Below, piece by piece: positions 1 to 8,187 of a stretch of 47,923 nt of DNA. The stretch is from positions 1 through 47,923 of the forward strand of contig NZ_LFML01000062.1 of NCBI RefSeq assembly GCF_001044425.1, written 5' to 3'. The stretch is from Streptomyces roseus (lineage in GTDB: Bacteria; Actinomycetota; Actinomycetes; Streptomycetales; Streptomycetaceae). Numbering within the stretch: the stretch's first letter is position 1; each line of letters starts with the position of its first letter. The notes below the pieces were generated by a model. That model was not told the DNA's origin. It did no database searches and worked only from the letters and a program-made list of their open reading frames with translations. The translations under genes and the position numbers were made by a program.

Positions 1-38
1 CAGGGGGGACCCTGTGGGAGAGTAGGACGCCGCCGAAC
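1..38 (+). rRNA. rrf: 5S ribosomal RNA, 3' end (partial)
   Basis: The first 38 bases match the 3' end of streptomycete 5S rRNA as I know it, with the CCTGTGGGAGAGTAGG stretch followed by the closing GCCGAAC helix strand. The rest of the gene, and presumably the 16S and 23S genes, lie left of the window. A strong terminator follows at once, so this is the end of an rRNA operon. The exact last base (37-39) is uncertain. Confidence 0.88.
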
Positions 39-50
39 AATCATTGTGGG

Positions 51-80
51 AAAGCCCCGCACCTTCTGGTGCGGGGCTTT
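51..80 (+). terminator. rRNA operon terminator
   Basis: Perfect 13-bp stem: left arm 51-63, TTCT loop 64-67, right arm 68-80, running into a T-rich end. It lies 13 bases after the 5S gene and separates the rRNA operon from the cardiolipin synthase gene. Confidence 0.92.
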
Positions 81-86
81 TCTGCG

Positions 87-115
87 TTCTGGGCCCCTGC
101 GGGGTCCTGTAGGGT
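87..115 (+). promoter_or_regulatory. possible promoter of the cardiolipin synthase gene
   Basis: A -10-like TAGGGT (110-115) lies 17 bases after a weak -35-like TTCTGG (87-92). Both are downstream of the rRNA terminator and about 40 bases before the GTG start at 157. The -35 match is poor, so this is tentative. Confidence 0.35.
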
Positions 116-156
116 CATGAGGCATCGTTCGTACGTTCAACAGTGGAGGCCCCCGG

Positions 157-747
157 GTGGAGGTCCAGGAGACTCGGGTTCAGACGGACCGAATTTTCAC
201 CATTCCGAACATCCTGAGCATGGCTCGCCTCGCCGGCGTGCCCCTGTTCCTGTGGCTGATTCTGGAGAAGCACGACGGCTGGGCACTGGCCGTGCTCATG
301 CTGAGCGGGATCAGTGACTACCTCGACGGCAAGCTGGCGCGCCGCTGGAATCAGATCAGCAACCTCGGCCGGCTGCTGGACCCGGCCGCGGACCGGCTGT
401 ACATCCTCTCCACGCTCTTCGGCCTCACCTATCGCGAGATTCTGCCGCTGTGGCTCACCGGGGCACTGGTGGCGCGTGAGCTGATGCTGCTGGTCATGGT
501 CTGGATCCTGCGCCGGCACGGCTATCCGCCGCCCCAGGTCAACTTCCTCGGCAAGGCCGCGACCTTCAACCTGATGTACGCCTTCCCCCTGCTGTTGCTC
601 AGTGACGGTACGGGTTGGTTGGCCTGGATGGGGTCAGTTTTCGGATGGGCGTTCGCCGGATGGGGTACAACCCTCTATTGGTGGGCAGGAATCCTTTACG
701 TGGTGCAAGTCCGCCGACTCGTGAAGGCGGACACCACGGCCGATTGA
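157..747 (+). CDS. cls: CDP-alcohol phosphatidyltransferase, eukaryote-type cardiolipin synthase
   Basis: A 196-residue membrane protein with the complete CDP-alcohol phosphotransferase signature: D57-G58-x2-A61-R62-x8-G71-x3-D75-x3-D79. Hydrophobic segments surround this site. It should join a CDP-activated lipid to an acceptor alcohol at the cytoplasmic membrane. Position beside the DUF881-sbp-DUF881 genes matches the S. coelicolor cardiolipin synthase locus (SCO1389, recalled from the literature) and mycobacterial pgsA2, so cardiolipin synthase (CDP-diacylglycerol plus phosphatidylglycerol) is the best call. A phosphatidylglycerophosphate synthase cannot be excluded from sequence alone. 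The GTG start at 157 has a GGAGG at 145-149. The gene lies directly behind the rRNA operon. Confidence 0.85.
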   Translation: MEVQETRVQTDRIFTIPNILSMARLAGVPLFLWLILEKHDGWALAVLMLSGISDYLDGKLARRWNQISNLGRLLDPAADRLYILSTLFGLTYREILPLWLTGALVARELMLLVMVWILRRHGYPPPQVNFLGKAATFNLMYAFPLLLLSDGTGWLAWMGSVFGWAFAGWGTTLYWWAGILYVVQVRRLVKADTTAD

Positions 748-847
748 GCTCACTCGGCGTGGGACTGACGCGGAGGAGTTGCGGAGTCACCGCCCGGGAC
801 GGGTGAGGTCGGCGAGAACGTCGTCTCCCGAGGAGGACTCTTCCGAC

Positions 848-3343
848 ATGAAGGCCGTCGTGATGGCCGGTGGCGAAGGCACCCGCCTTCGCCCCATGAC
901 CTCGAGCATGCCCAAGCCGCTCCTGCCGGTGGCCAACCGGCCGATCATGGAGCACGTGCTCAGGCTGCTCAAGCGGCATGGGCTCAGCGAGACCGTTGTT
1001 ACCGTCCAGTTCTTGGCGTCACTCGTCAAGAACTACTTCGGTGACGGCGAGGAGCTCGGTATGGAGCTCACCTATGCCAACGAGGAGAAGCCACTCGGCA
1101 CTGCCGGCAGCGTGAAGAACGCCGAGGAGGCCTTGAAGGACGATGCTTTCCTCGTCATTTCCGGCGATGCGCTCACCGACTTCGACCTCACCGATCTCAT
1201 CCGCTTCCACAAGCAGAAGGGCGCACTCGTCACGGTGTGCCTGACGCGGGTACCGAATCCGCTGGAATTCGGCATCACCATCGTGGACGAGGAAGGCAAG
1301 GTAGAGCGCTTCCTCGAAAAGCCGACCTGGGGCCAGGTGTTCTCGGACACCGTCAACACCGGCATCTACGTGATGGAGCCCGAGGTCTTCAATTACGTGG
1401 ACCCGGACGTCCCGGTGGACTGGTCCGGCGATGTCTTCCCGCAGCTGATGAAGGAAGGCCGGCCGATCTACGGCTACGTGGCCGAGGGCTACTGGGAGGA
1501 CGTCGGCACGCACGAGAGCTACGTCAAGGCGCAGGCCGACGTACTCGAAGGCAAGGTCCAGGTGGAGATGGACGGCTTCGAGATCTCGCCTGGCGTGTGG
1601 GTCGCCGAGGGCGCCGAGGTCAGCCCGGACGCCGTGCTCCGCGGGCCGCTGTACATCGGGGACTACGCCAAGGTCGAGGCCGGCGTGGAGATCCGCGAGC
1701 ACACCGTGGTCGGGTCGAACGTCGTCGTGAAGAGCGGGGCCTTCCTGCACAAGGCCGTCATCCACGACAACGTCTACATCGGGCCCCACAGCAATCTGCG
1801 CGGCTGCGTCATCGGCAAGAACACCGACATCATGCGGGCCGCCCGGATCGAGGACGGCGCCGTCATCGGTGACGAGTGCCTGGTCGGTGAGGAATCGATC
1901 ATCCAGGGGAACGTGCGCGTCTACCCCTTCAAGACGATCGAGGCCGGTGCCTTCGTCAACACGTCGGTCATCTGGGAGTCCCGCGGTCAGGCGCATCTTT
2001 TCGGCGCTCGCGGCGTCACCGGCATCCTGAACGTGGAGATCACCCCCGAGCTGGTGGTCCGGCTGGCCGGCGCGTACGCGACGACCCTGAAGAAGGGCGC
2101 GACGGTCACCACGGCCCGTGACCACTCCCGTGGCGCGAGAGCGCTCAAACGGGCGGTGATCTCGGCGCTGCAGGCCAGCGCGATCAACGTGCGCGACCTG
2201 GAGAACGTACCGCTGCCCGTGGCGCGGCAGCAGACGGCCCGCGGTACGGCGGGCGGGATCGTGGTCCGCACCTCGCCCGGCGTGCCGGATTCGGTCGACA
2301 TCGTGTTCCTGGACGAGCGGGGAGCGGACCTCTCGCTGCAGCAGCAGCGCAAGCTCGACCGCGTGTACGCGCGCCAGGAATACCGGCGTGCCTTCCCCGG
2401 CGAGATCGGCGACCTCCAGTTCCCGGGCAGTGTCTTCGACGCCTATACGGGTTCGCTGCTACGGCGGGTGGACACGAGCGGCGTCGCCGATTCCGGGCTC
2501 AAGGTGGTCGTGGACGCCTCGAACGGCAGCGCCGGACTCGTCCTGCCCAGCCTGCTGGGCCGGCTCGAAGTGGACGCGCTGACGATCAATCCGGGGCTCG
2601 ACGAGTCCCGGCCGACCGAGACCGCGGAGTCCCGGCGGGCCGGGCTGGTGCGGCTCGGGGAGATCGTGGCCTCGGCGCGGGCCGCCTTCGGAGTGCGCTT
2701 CGACCCGGTGGGCGAGCGGATCTCCCTGGTGGACGAGCGCGGGCGGATCATCGAGGACGACCGGGCCCTGCTGGTCCTGCTCGACCTGGTGGCCGCGGAG
2801 AAGCGCAGCGGCAAGGTGGCGCTGCCGGTGACCACGACCCGGATCGCCGAGCAGGTGGCGGCGTACCACGGCACGCAGGTGGAGTGGACGACGACCTCGC
2901 CCGACGACCTGACGCGCGTGGGCCGGGCGGAGAACACGATCTTCGGCGGAGACGGGCGGGGCGGCTACATCGTTCCGGAGTTCAGCAGCGTCTTCGATGG
3001 ATCCGCGGCGTTCGTCCAGCTGATCGGCCTGGTGGCACGGACACAGCTCACGCTGAGCCAGATCGATGCGCGGATACCGCGAGCCCATGTACTCAAGCGG
3101 GACGTGCCGACCCCGTGGGCGGTGAAGGGGCTCGTCATGCGGCGGGTCGTGGAGGCGGCCGGGGACCGGCAGGTGGACACCACCGACGGTGTGCGGGTCG
3201 TCGAGGCCGACGGGCGGTGGGCGCTGGTCCTGCCGGACCCGGCGGAGGCGGTCACCCACCTGTGGGCCGAGGGTCCCGACGACGCGTCCGCGCAGGCACT
3301 GCTGGACGAGTGGGCGGCCGTGGTGGACGGCGCCGGCCAGTGA
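848..3343 (+). CDS. mannose-1-phosphate guanylyltransferase-like protein fused to a degenerate phosphomannomutase
   Basis: An 831-residue, three-part protein. Residues about 1-235 are a sugar-phosphate nucleotidyltransferase with the [11 protein letters not shown] loop (8-18). Residues about 245-370 are left-handed beta-helix hexapeptide repeats. From about 378 on there is a phosphohexomutase-like region. The first part should make an NDP-sugar (family annotation: GDP-mannose) for glycan synthesis. The mutase part looks dead: the metal loop expected as DGDxDR reads D619-P-V-G-E-R624, the TASHNP serine loop is replaced, and the C-terminal RxSGTEP phosphate-binding motif is absent. The ATG at 848 follows GAGGAGGA and starts exactly at the nucleotidyltransferase fold, so the longer reading frame from 779 is not needed. 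The real substrate is unknown. Confidence 0.85.
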   Translation: MKAVVMAGGEGTRLRPMTSSMPKPLLPVANRPIMEHVLRLLKRHGLSETVVTVQFLASLVKNYFGDGEELGMELTYANEEKPLGTAGSVKNAEEALKDDAFLVISGDALTDFDLTDLIRFHKQKGALVTVCLTRVPNPLEFGITIVDEEGKVERFLEKPTWGQVFSDTVNTGIYVMEPEVFNYVDPDVPVDWSGDVFPQLMKEGRPIYGYVAEGYWEDVGTHESYVKAQADVLEGKVQVEMDGFEISPGVWVAEGAEVSPDAVLRGPLYIGDYAKVEAGVEIREHTVVGSNVVVKSGAFLHKAVIHDNVYIGPHSNLRGCVIGKNTDIMRAARIEDGAVIGDECLVGEESIIQGNVRVYPFKTIEAGAFVNTSVIWESRGQAHLFGARGVTGILNVEITPELVVRLAGAYATTLKKGATVTTARDHSRGARALKRAVISALQASAINVRDLENVPLPVARQQTARGTAGGIVVRTSPGVPDSVDIVFLDERGADLSLQQQRKLDRVYARQEYRRAFPGEIGDLQFPGSVFDAYTGSLLRRVDTSGVADSGLKVVVDASNGSAGLVLPSLLGRLEVDALTINPGLDESRPTETAESRRAGLVRLGEIVASARAAFGVRFDPVGERISLVDERGRIIEDDRALLVLLDLVAAEKRSGKVALPVTTTRIAEQVAAYHGTQVEWTTTSPDDLTRVGRAENTIFGGDGRGGYIVPEFSSVFDGSAAFVQLIGLVARTQLTLSQIDARIPRAHVLKRDVPTPWAVKGLVMRRVVEAAGDRQVDTTDGVRVVEADGRWALVLPDPAEAVTHLWAEGPDDASAQALLDEWAAVVDGAGQ

Positions 3344-3451
3344 GCCACGGCGGCTGACGGAAGAGAGCGGTCCGGTGGGCAGGGCGCGGAGGACGTCGCG
3401 TCGTGTCCACCGGACGGGCGCATTCGATATGGGCGGCGCCGACATGCGACG

Positions 3452-4360
3452 ATGAGCGGCATGTCGCAGCCGCCCCACAACCGGAGTTCGGCGCCGGCGC
3501 CTCCCGCGCGCCCGGACGCGTCCATGTCGCTGCTGACGCACGTGATGGACCACAGTCTCGACGAGGGCTACGCGGAGGCGTCGGCCCGGCGCGAGGCGGA
3601 CGGCACCGCGGGTCTGCCGCGCAACCTGAAGGCCAAGCTGGCGCTCGCCGGCGGACTGGTGCTCGCCGCGATGGTCGTCACGCTGGGTGCCGCCCAGGCG
3701 CGGGTGGCGGCGCCGGTGCTGGCCAAGGAGCGCCAGGAACTGATCGACCGGGTGCAGCGGGCCGACGAGCACGCCGACGGCCTGGAGCGGGACATCGAGC
3801 GGCTGCGGGAGAACGTCGCGAGCCGCCAGCGCGAGGCGCTCAAGCAGCACGGCGGGGACCAGGGGCAGCTCGTGGCGTTGCTGTCCGGTGCGACGGAGGT
3901 CCAGGGGCCGGGCCTGAAGCTGGTCGTCGACGACGCGAAGGGCTCCTCCTCCGGCGGTGGTGGCAAGCCGCGCGAGAACGCGGGGTTCTCGGACACCGGC
4001 CGGCTGCGGGACCGGGACATGCAGAAGATCGTCAACGGGCTGTGGCAGTCCGGGGCCGAGGCCATCTCGATCAACGGGCAGCGGCTGACGGCGTTGTCGG
4101 CGATCCGGGCCGCGGGTGACGCGATACTGGTCGACAACAGGCCGCTGGTGCCGCCGTACGAGGTGCTGGCGCTGGGGGACAAGAAGCGGCTCGGGACGGC
4201 GTTCCAGGACTCCGCGGACGGCCAGTACCTGCACGCCCTCCAGGAGAACTACGGGATCCGCGCCACCTCCTCCCCGGCGGACGGGCTGCGGCTGCCTGCC
4301 GCGTCAAGCCTCACCGTACGCACAGCCACAGCAGAAGAGCCGAAGAAGGGTGCATCGTGA
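3452..4360 (+). CDS. DUF881 family membrane protein (first copy)
   Basis: About 302 residues: a short cytoplasmic N-terminus, one transmembrane segment near residues 60-85, a coiled-coil-like charged stretch (about 90-130), then the DUF881 domain with features such as GPGLKLVVDD and the AEAISING motif. The topology predicts that the domain lies outside the membrane. DUF881 proteins flank the small basic protein gene across actinobacteria and firmicutes, often near division or sporulation genes, but their function is not established. The stop overlaps the GTG of the next gene by four bases, indicating translational coupling. ATG 3461 is an alternative start. Confidence 0.85.
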   Translation: MSGMSQPPHNRSSAPAPPARPDASMSLLTHVMDHSLDEGYAEASARREADGTAGLPRNLKAKLALAGGLVLAAMVVTLGAAQARVAAPVLAKERQELIDRVQRADEHADGLERDIERLRENVASRQREALKQHGGDQGQLVALLSGATEVQGPGLKLVVDDAKGSSSGGGGKPRENAGFSDTGRLRDRDMQKIVNGLWQSGAEAISINGQRLTALSAIRAAGDAILVDNRPLVPPYEVLALGDKKRLGTAFQDSADGQYLHALQENYGIRATSSPADGLRLPAASSLTVRTATAEEPKKGAS

Positions 4361-4689
4361 TCGCGGTACTGGGCCTGGTGGCCGGAGTGGTGGTCGGACT
4401 TCTGGTCAGGCCCGAAGTGCCGGCCGTCGTCGAGCCTTATCTGCCGATCGCCGTGGTGGCGGCGCTGGACGCGGTGTTCGGAGGTCTGCGCGCGATGCTG
4501 GACGGCATCTTCGTCGACAAGGTCTTCGTGGTGTCGTTCCTGTCGAACGTGGTCGTCGCCGCGCTGATCGTCTTCCTCGGCGACAAGCTGGGCGTCGGCT
4601 CGCAGCTGTCCACCGGTGTGGTCGTGGTCCTGGGCATCCGCATCTTCTCCAACGCCGCGGCCATCCGCCGGCACGTGTTCCGGGCGTGA
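4357..4689 (+). CDS. sbp: small basic protein, Sbp/DUF1290 family
   Basis: A 110-residue integral membrane protein with three hydrophobic helices and the family features FGGLRAMLDG and a positively charged C-terminus. It matches the actinobacterial/firmicute small basic protein family (DUF1290), found between two DUF881 genes. It starts with GTG inside the stop of the upstream DUF881 gene, and the next start lies five bases after its own stop, so all three are almost certainly translated from one mRNA. The molecular role is unknown; a membrane complex with the two DUF881 proteins is the simplest inference. Confidence 0.88.
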   Translation: MIAVLGLVAGVVVGLLVRPEVPAVVEPYLPIAVVAALDAVFGGLRAMLDGIFVDKVFVVSFLSNVVVAALIVFLGDKLGVGSQLSTGVVVVLGIRIFSNAAAIRRHVFRA

Positions 4690-4694
4690 GGCCG

Positions 4695-5546
4695 ATGAGT
4701 ACGAACGACAACCCGCCCGAGGAGCCGATGGGCTCGGAGCTGCCGCCCCACGAAGAGCCGGCGCGGCCCGCCGGGCCCGCGGCGGCCGGTGGCGGGGCGC
4801 AGCCCGAGAAGCCCGGCGCGCCCGCGCGCAGCGGTCGGCAGCGGCTGGTGGAGGCGGTGTGGCCGCCGCGCGTGAGCCGGGCCCAACTGATCGTCGCGCT
4901 GCTCCTGTTCGTCCTGGGACTGGGCCTGGCGATCCAGGTGCGCTCGAACAGCGACTCCAGCGCGTTGCGCGGGGCCCGCCAGGAGGACCTCGTACGGATC
5001 CTCGACGAGCTCGACGGGCGGACCAAGCGCCTGGAGGACGAGAAGCAGCGTCTGGAGGACCAGCGCAAGGAGCTGGAAAGCAGCTCGAACCAGGCCGAGG
5101 AGGCGCGTCGGCAGACGGTCGAGAAGGAACGCCAACTCGGGATCCTGGCCGGTACGGTGGCGGCGCAGGGGCCGGGCATCGTCTTGAAGATCACCGATCC
5201 CACGGGCCAGGTGCAGTCGGACCAGCTGCTGGACACCCTCCAGGAGCTGCGGGCGGCCGGGGCCGAGGCGATCCAGGTCAACGGTGTGCGCGTCGTGGCG
5301 AGCTCTTTCTTCTCGGACGAGGGCGGCGGGATCGGGATCGACGGTAAGAAGATCACACAGCCTTATGAGTTCAAGGTGATCGGCAAGCCGCAGGACCTGG
5401 AGCCGGCTCTGAACATTCCCGGCGGTGTCGTGCAGACGCTGGAGAAGGAACAGGCCACCGTCGCCGTCACACGACCGGCGAAGATCGTTGTGGATGCCTT
5501 GCGGGCTGCGAAGCAGCCTGACTACGCTCGGTCGTCATCGTCGTGA
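4695..5546 (+). CDS. DUF881 family membrane protein (second copy)
   Basis: A 283-residue protein. Residues about 1-60 are acidic, Pro/Ala-rich and probably disordered. One transmembrane helix follows (about 65-85), then a heptad-like coiled coil (about 95-140), then the DUF881 domain with GPGIVLKITDP and AEAIQVNGVRV. It resembles the upstream DUF881 protein in architecture but differs in sequence, as expected of an old duplication kept in many actinobacteria. It ends the three-gene DUF881-sbp-DUF881 operon. In mycobacteria gcvH lies between this gene and the FHA gene; here 189 non-coding bases occupy that place. Confidence 0.85.
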   Translation: MSTNDNPPEEPMGSELPPHEEPARPAGPAAAGGGAQPEKPGAPARSGRQRLVEAVWPPRVSRAQLIVALLLFVLGLGLAIQVRSNSDSSALRGARQEDLVRILDELDGRTKRLEDEKQRLEDQRKELESSSNQAEEARRQTVEKERQLGILAGTVAAQGPGIVLKITDPTGQVQSDQLLDTLQELRAAGAEAIQVNGVRVVASSFFSDEGGGIGIDGKKITQPYEFKVIGKPQDLEPALNIPGGVVQTLEKEQATVAVTRPAKIVVDALRAAKQPDYARSSSS

Positions 5547-5735
5547 CGCGGGACGGAGCGCGGACGGGCTCACGCGGGCTGATGCCTGCGGGGGGTCGAC
5601 GCACGGAAGTCGTGCCGCGTGGTGGAAACTGTCTGGTGGTTACGGACGTTGTGAGAATGTCCGGGTCGGCAGGTTGTGCATTCGGAGTTCGTCCTGCCCC
5701 ACGGGCGGGTCTGTTTCGTTCAAGGGGAATCGCCC

Positions 5736-6572
5736 GTGAAGTTGTTTGAGAAGTTGTTCGGCAAGAAGAACCGCGAGGAAAGCGGTGCTGCCAAGCACCG
5801 TGCGGGGCAGTCGGAGGTGGAAGGTCAGGGCGACCGGCCCCTCTTCCGTGACGAGGTCGCCGGCGCGGGGGATGTTTCGGGCGCGCCGGGCGCGTCGTCT
5901 GTTGACCCTGCCGGTTCCGGGCGCATAGGTTTCGGTGAACCATCAACCTCAAGTTCGGGTGGAGGGTTTGCCCCCGACCCGTATGCCACCAATGCCTCCG
6001 CGGGGCAGCCGCGGCGCGAGGAGCCGTCCATGTCGGCCGAGCAGGTTTGCAGCAGGTGCGGACACCGCAGCGATGCGGCCAGCCGGTTCTGCTCCAACTG
6101 CGGCGCGCCGCTGCGGGCGGGTCTGACGCCGGAGCGTGCCTCGGAGACCACGTCCACGATCTCGATCTCGGGCCTGGAGGCCTACGAGGCCGAGGTGTCG
6201 GGGCAGCAGCACGTGTCGTCCTCGCTGTCCCCCGAGGCCCAGGCCGCGGTGGAAGCTCTGCCTCCGGGTTCCGCCCTGCTCATCGTGCGGCGCGGCCCCA
6301 ACTCCGGCAGCCGCTTCCTGCTGGACGGTGAGCTGACCACGGCGGGCCGGCACCCCCAGAGCGACATCTTCCTGGACGACGTGACGGTCTCCCGGCGGCA
6401 TGTCGAGTTCCGCAGGAGCCAGGACGGCGGCTTCACCGTCTCCGACGTCGGCAGCCTCAACGGCACGTACGTGAACCGCGAGCCGATCGACTCGGTCGCC
6501 CTGCACAACGGCGACGAAGTGCAGATCGGCAAGTACCGGCTGGTCTTCTACGCGAGCCTGCGGGGCATCTGA
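5736..6572 (+). CDS. garA: GarA/OdhI-like FHA protein with N-terminal zinc ribbon
   Basis: A 278-residue protein. Residues 105-122 form a CxxC-x10-CxxC zinc ribbon (C105, C108, C119, C122). E137-T-T-S140 matches the phosphorylation motif of mycobacterial GarA and corynebacterial OdhI. A C-terminal FHA domain (about 185-275) has the GRHPQSDI, SRRH and SLNGTYVN phosphothreonine-binding elements. By homology it binds 2-oxoglutarate dehydrogenase and other glutamate-metabolism enzymes and is switched off when Ser/Thr kinases phosphorylate the ETTS threonines and the FHA domain binds its own tail. The N-terminus is much longer than in GarA. GTG 5736 is preferred because AAGGGGA lies seven bases upstream. 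The neighbours match the mycobacterial garA locus. Confidence 0.85.
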   Translation: MKLFEKLFGKKNREESGAAKHRAGQSEVEGQGDRPLFRDEVAGAGDVSGAPGASSVDPAGSGRIGFGEPSTSSSGGGFAPDPYATNASAGQPRREEPSMSAEQVCSRCGHRSDAASRFCSNCGAPLRAGLTPERASETTSTISISGLEAYEAEVSGQQHVSSSLSPEAQAAVEALPPGSALLIVRRGPNSGSRFLLDGELTTAGRHPQSDIFLDDVTVSRRHVEFRRSQDGGFTVSDVGSLNGTYVNREPIDSVALHNGDEVQIGKYRLVFYASLRGI

Positions 6573-6675
6573 TCCTCCCCCTGGGATGCGCCCGGGGGGT
6601 TCCCCGCCCGGGTTCCGCCTGGGGGGCCCGCACCTCCGGACTCCGTCCGGGGGACACCCCCAGAGGGAAGGTCCC

Positions 6676-7449
6676 ATGCTGCGCATCCCCACCGGCGGTG
6701 CCCCGAAGAGCGGCACCGCCGGCAGCGCCGGCTCGGCCGGGCGGCTGGTGAGCATCGGCACGGTGCTCACGCTGCTGCGCGACGAGTTCCCCGAAGTCAC
6801 CATCTCGAAGATCCGCTTCCTGGAGGCCGAGGGGCTCGTCGAGCCCCGGCGCACACCTTCGGGATACCGCAAGTTCAGCACCGACGACGTCGAGCGGCTG
6901 GCCCGGATCCTGCGGTTGCAGCGGGACCACTACCTGCCGTTGAAGGTGATCCGCGAGCAGCTCGACGCGCTCGCCCGCGGTGAGCAGATCCGTATCCCTT
7001 CGCCCACGGCGCACGGGGATTCCGTCGACCCCGCGAGTCCTTGCGCCGTGTACGGCGAGGTGGGCCGGGAGCGGCCCGCCGCGGCCCGGGTGGGGCGCGC
7101 CGAGCTGATCGCCGCGGCCGAGGTGGACGAGGCCCAGCTCGCCGAGTGGGAGTCGTACGGGCTGATCGGCGAGGCCCCGGGCGGCGGATTCGACGCCGAG
7201 ACGGTCACCGTGGCCCGCCTGGTGGCGGATCTGGGCCGCTTCGGGCTGGAACCGCGCCACCTGCGGGCGATGAAGGCCGCCGCGGACCGCGAGGCGGGTC
7301 TGGTGGAGCAGGTCGTTGCACCGTTGCGCCGCCACCGCAACCCGCAGACCAGGGCGCACGCGGAGGCCACCTTGAAAGAGCTCGCCGGACTTTCCGTACG
7401 GCTCCACGAGGCCTTGGTACAGACGGCTCTCGGGGTCCGTCTGCACTGA
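6676..7449 (+). CDS. MerR family transcriptional regulator (Rv1828-like)
   Basis: A 257-residue MerR-type regulator. The winged helix-turn-helix at about 28-100 includes the SKIRFLEAEGLVEP and TPSGYRKFS elements that define the family. A C-terminal helical region follows that is not a known metal-binding domain: the CxxC loops of CueR or MerR are absent. Its place between the garA-like and DUF151 genes matches mycobacterial Rv1828. ATG 6676 follows AGAGGGAAG at good spacing, so upstream codons are leader. The preceding 100 bases are rich in C/G runs (GCCCGGGGGG and similar), which may form structure in the mRNA. The signal it senses is unknown. Confidence 0.85.
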   Translation: MLRIPTGGAPKSGTAGSAGSAGRLVSIGTVLTLLRDEFPEVTISKIRFLEAEGLVEPRRTPSGYRKFSTDDVERLARILRLQRDHYLPLKVIREQLDALARGEQIRIPSPTAHGDSVDPASPCAVYGEVGRERPAAARVGRAELIAAAEVDEAQLAEWESYGLIGEAPGGGFDAETVTVARLVADLGRFGLEPRHLRAMKAAADREAGLVEQVVAPLRRHRNPQTRAHAEATLKELAGLSVRLHEALVQTALGVRLH

Positions 7450-7512
7450 CCTCGGGGATCCCGGAGGGGGCCCGACTACCCAAACCTGCCGAGCAGGTCC
7501 TAGGGTTGCTGT

Positions 7513-7986
7513 GTGAACGAGCTCGACGTTGTGGGTGTCCGGGTGGAAATGCCCTCCAACCAACCGATCGTGCTCCTGCGTGAAGTGGGAGGCGACCGGT
7601 ACCTCCCCATCTGGATCGGACCGGGGGAGGCGACCGCCATTGCCTTCGCGCAGCAGGGCATGGCCCCTGCCCGCCCGCTGACGCACGACCTGTTCAAGGA
7701 CGTGCTGGAGGCGGTCGGTGAGGAGCTCACCGAGGTCCGGATCACGGATCTGCGGGAGGGCGTCTTCTACGCGGAGCTTGTCTTCGCCAGCGGGGTCGAG
7801 GTGAGCGCGCGGCCTTCCGACGCCATAGCGCTGGCCCTGCGTACCGGGACGCCGATCTACGGGAGCGACGGCGTGCTGGACGACGCCGGAATCGCCATTC
7901 CGGACGAGCAGGAGGACGAGGTGGAGAAGTTCCGCGAGTTCCTCGACCAGATCTCTCCGGAGGACTTCGGCACCGGCCCGCAATGA
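7513..7986 (+). CDS. DUF151 (bifunctional nuclease-like) protein
   Basis: A 157-residue protein of the DUF151 family. The domain spans about residues 1-125 with family elements such as LREVGGDRYLPIWIGPGEA and ARPSDAIALALR, followed by an acidic tail. Plant and archaeal members have been described as nucleases, but no biochemical role is settled for actinobacterial ones. A -10-like TAGGGT (7501-7506) ends six bases before the GTG, and no Shine-Dalgarno sequence is visible, so the transcript is probably leaderless. It sits between two merR genes exactly as in mycobacteria (Rv1829), pointing to a conserved functional unit. Confidence 0.85.
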   Translation: MNELDVVGVRVEMPSNQPIVLLREVGGDRYLPIWIGPGEATAIAFAQQGMAPARPLTHDLFKDVLEAVGEELTEVRITDLREGVFYAELVFASGVEVSARPSDAIALALRTGTPIYGSDGVLDDAGIAIPDEQEDEVEKFREFLDQISPEDFGTGPQ

Positions 7987-8100
7987 GCGGCCGGCCGCGT
8001 CGGCCGTGCCTTTCACGCCGCGTCTCCGCGGGGAGCATCAGCCCATTCGGATAGCCCTTCCCCGGCACAGGACACGGGAAACCACTCTCAGGGTGATTAT

Positions 8101-8118
8101 CACTCGGCGTGCCGAGTG
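8101..8118. promoter_or_regulatory. inverted repeat upstream of the second merR promoter
   Basis: Perfect 8-bp inverted repeat CACTCGGC-GT-GCCGAGTG, placed nine bases before the -35 hexamer at 8128. It could bind a regulator, perhaps one of the two flanking MerR proteins. MerR operators usually lie between -35 and -10, so autoregulation by a classical mechanism is not shown. Confidence 0.45.
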
Positions 8119-8127
8119 TGGCGATCG

Positions 8128-8156
8128 TTGACGCACCCCTGGTGACTGCCTACCTT
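8128..8156 (+). promoter_or_regulatory. promoter of the second merR gene
   Basis: TTGACG (8128-8133), 17-base spacer, TACCTT (8151-8156), followed by about 30 bases of leader to the GTG at 8188. This is a good fit to the vegetative (HrdB-type) streptomycete consensus. Confidence 0.6.
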
Positions 8157-8187
8157 CGAGGGGGCAGGTCAAGGACGGAGGGTCGGC

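Noticed and set aside
779..847. Extended N-terminus of the nucleotidyltransferase fusion
   Set aside because: The ATG at 848 has GAGGAGGA at proper spacing and begins precisely at the conserved MKAVVMAGG strand; the extra 23 residues are Arg/Ser-rich leader translation.
2459..4234. Minus-strand frame of 591 codons
   Set aside because: Overlaps the nucleotidyltransferase fusion and DUF881 gene completely; no motif or ribosome site supports it.
5624..5650. GGAAA...GTT spacing resembling an ECF sigma promoter before the garA-like gene
   Set aside because: The 19-base gap and imperfect -35 do not match a known streptomycete ECF consensus well enough.
6586..6675. Extended N-terminus of the first MerR regulator
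   Set aside because: GC-runs give a Gly/Pro-rich translation unlike MerR proteins, and ATG 6676 has a good ribosome site.
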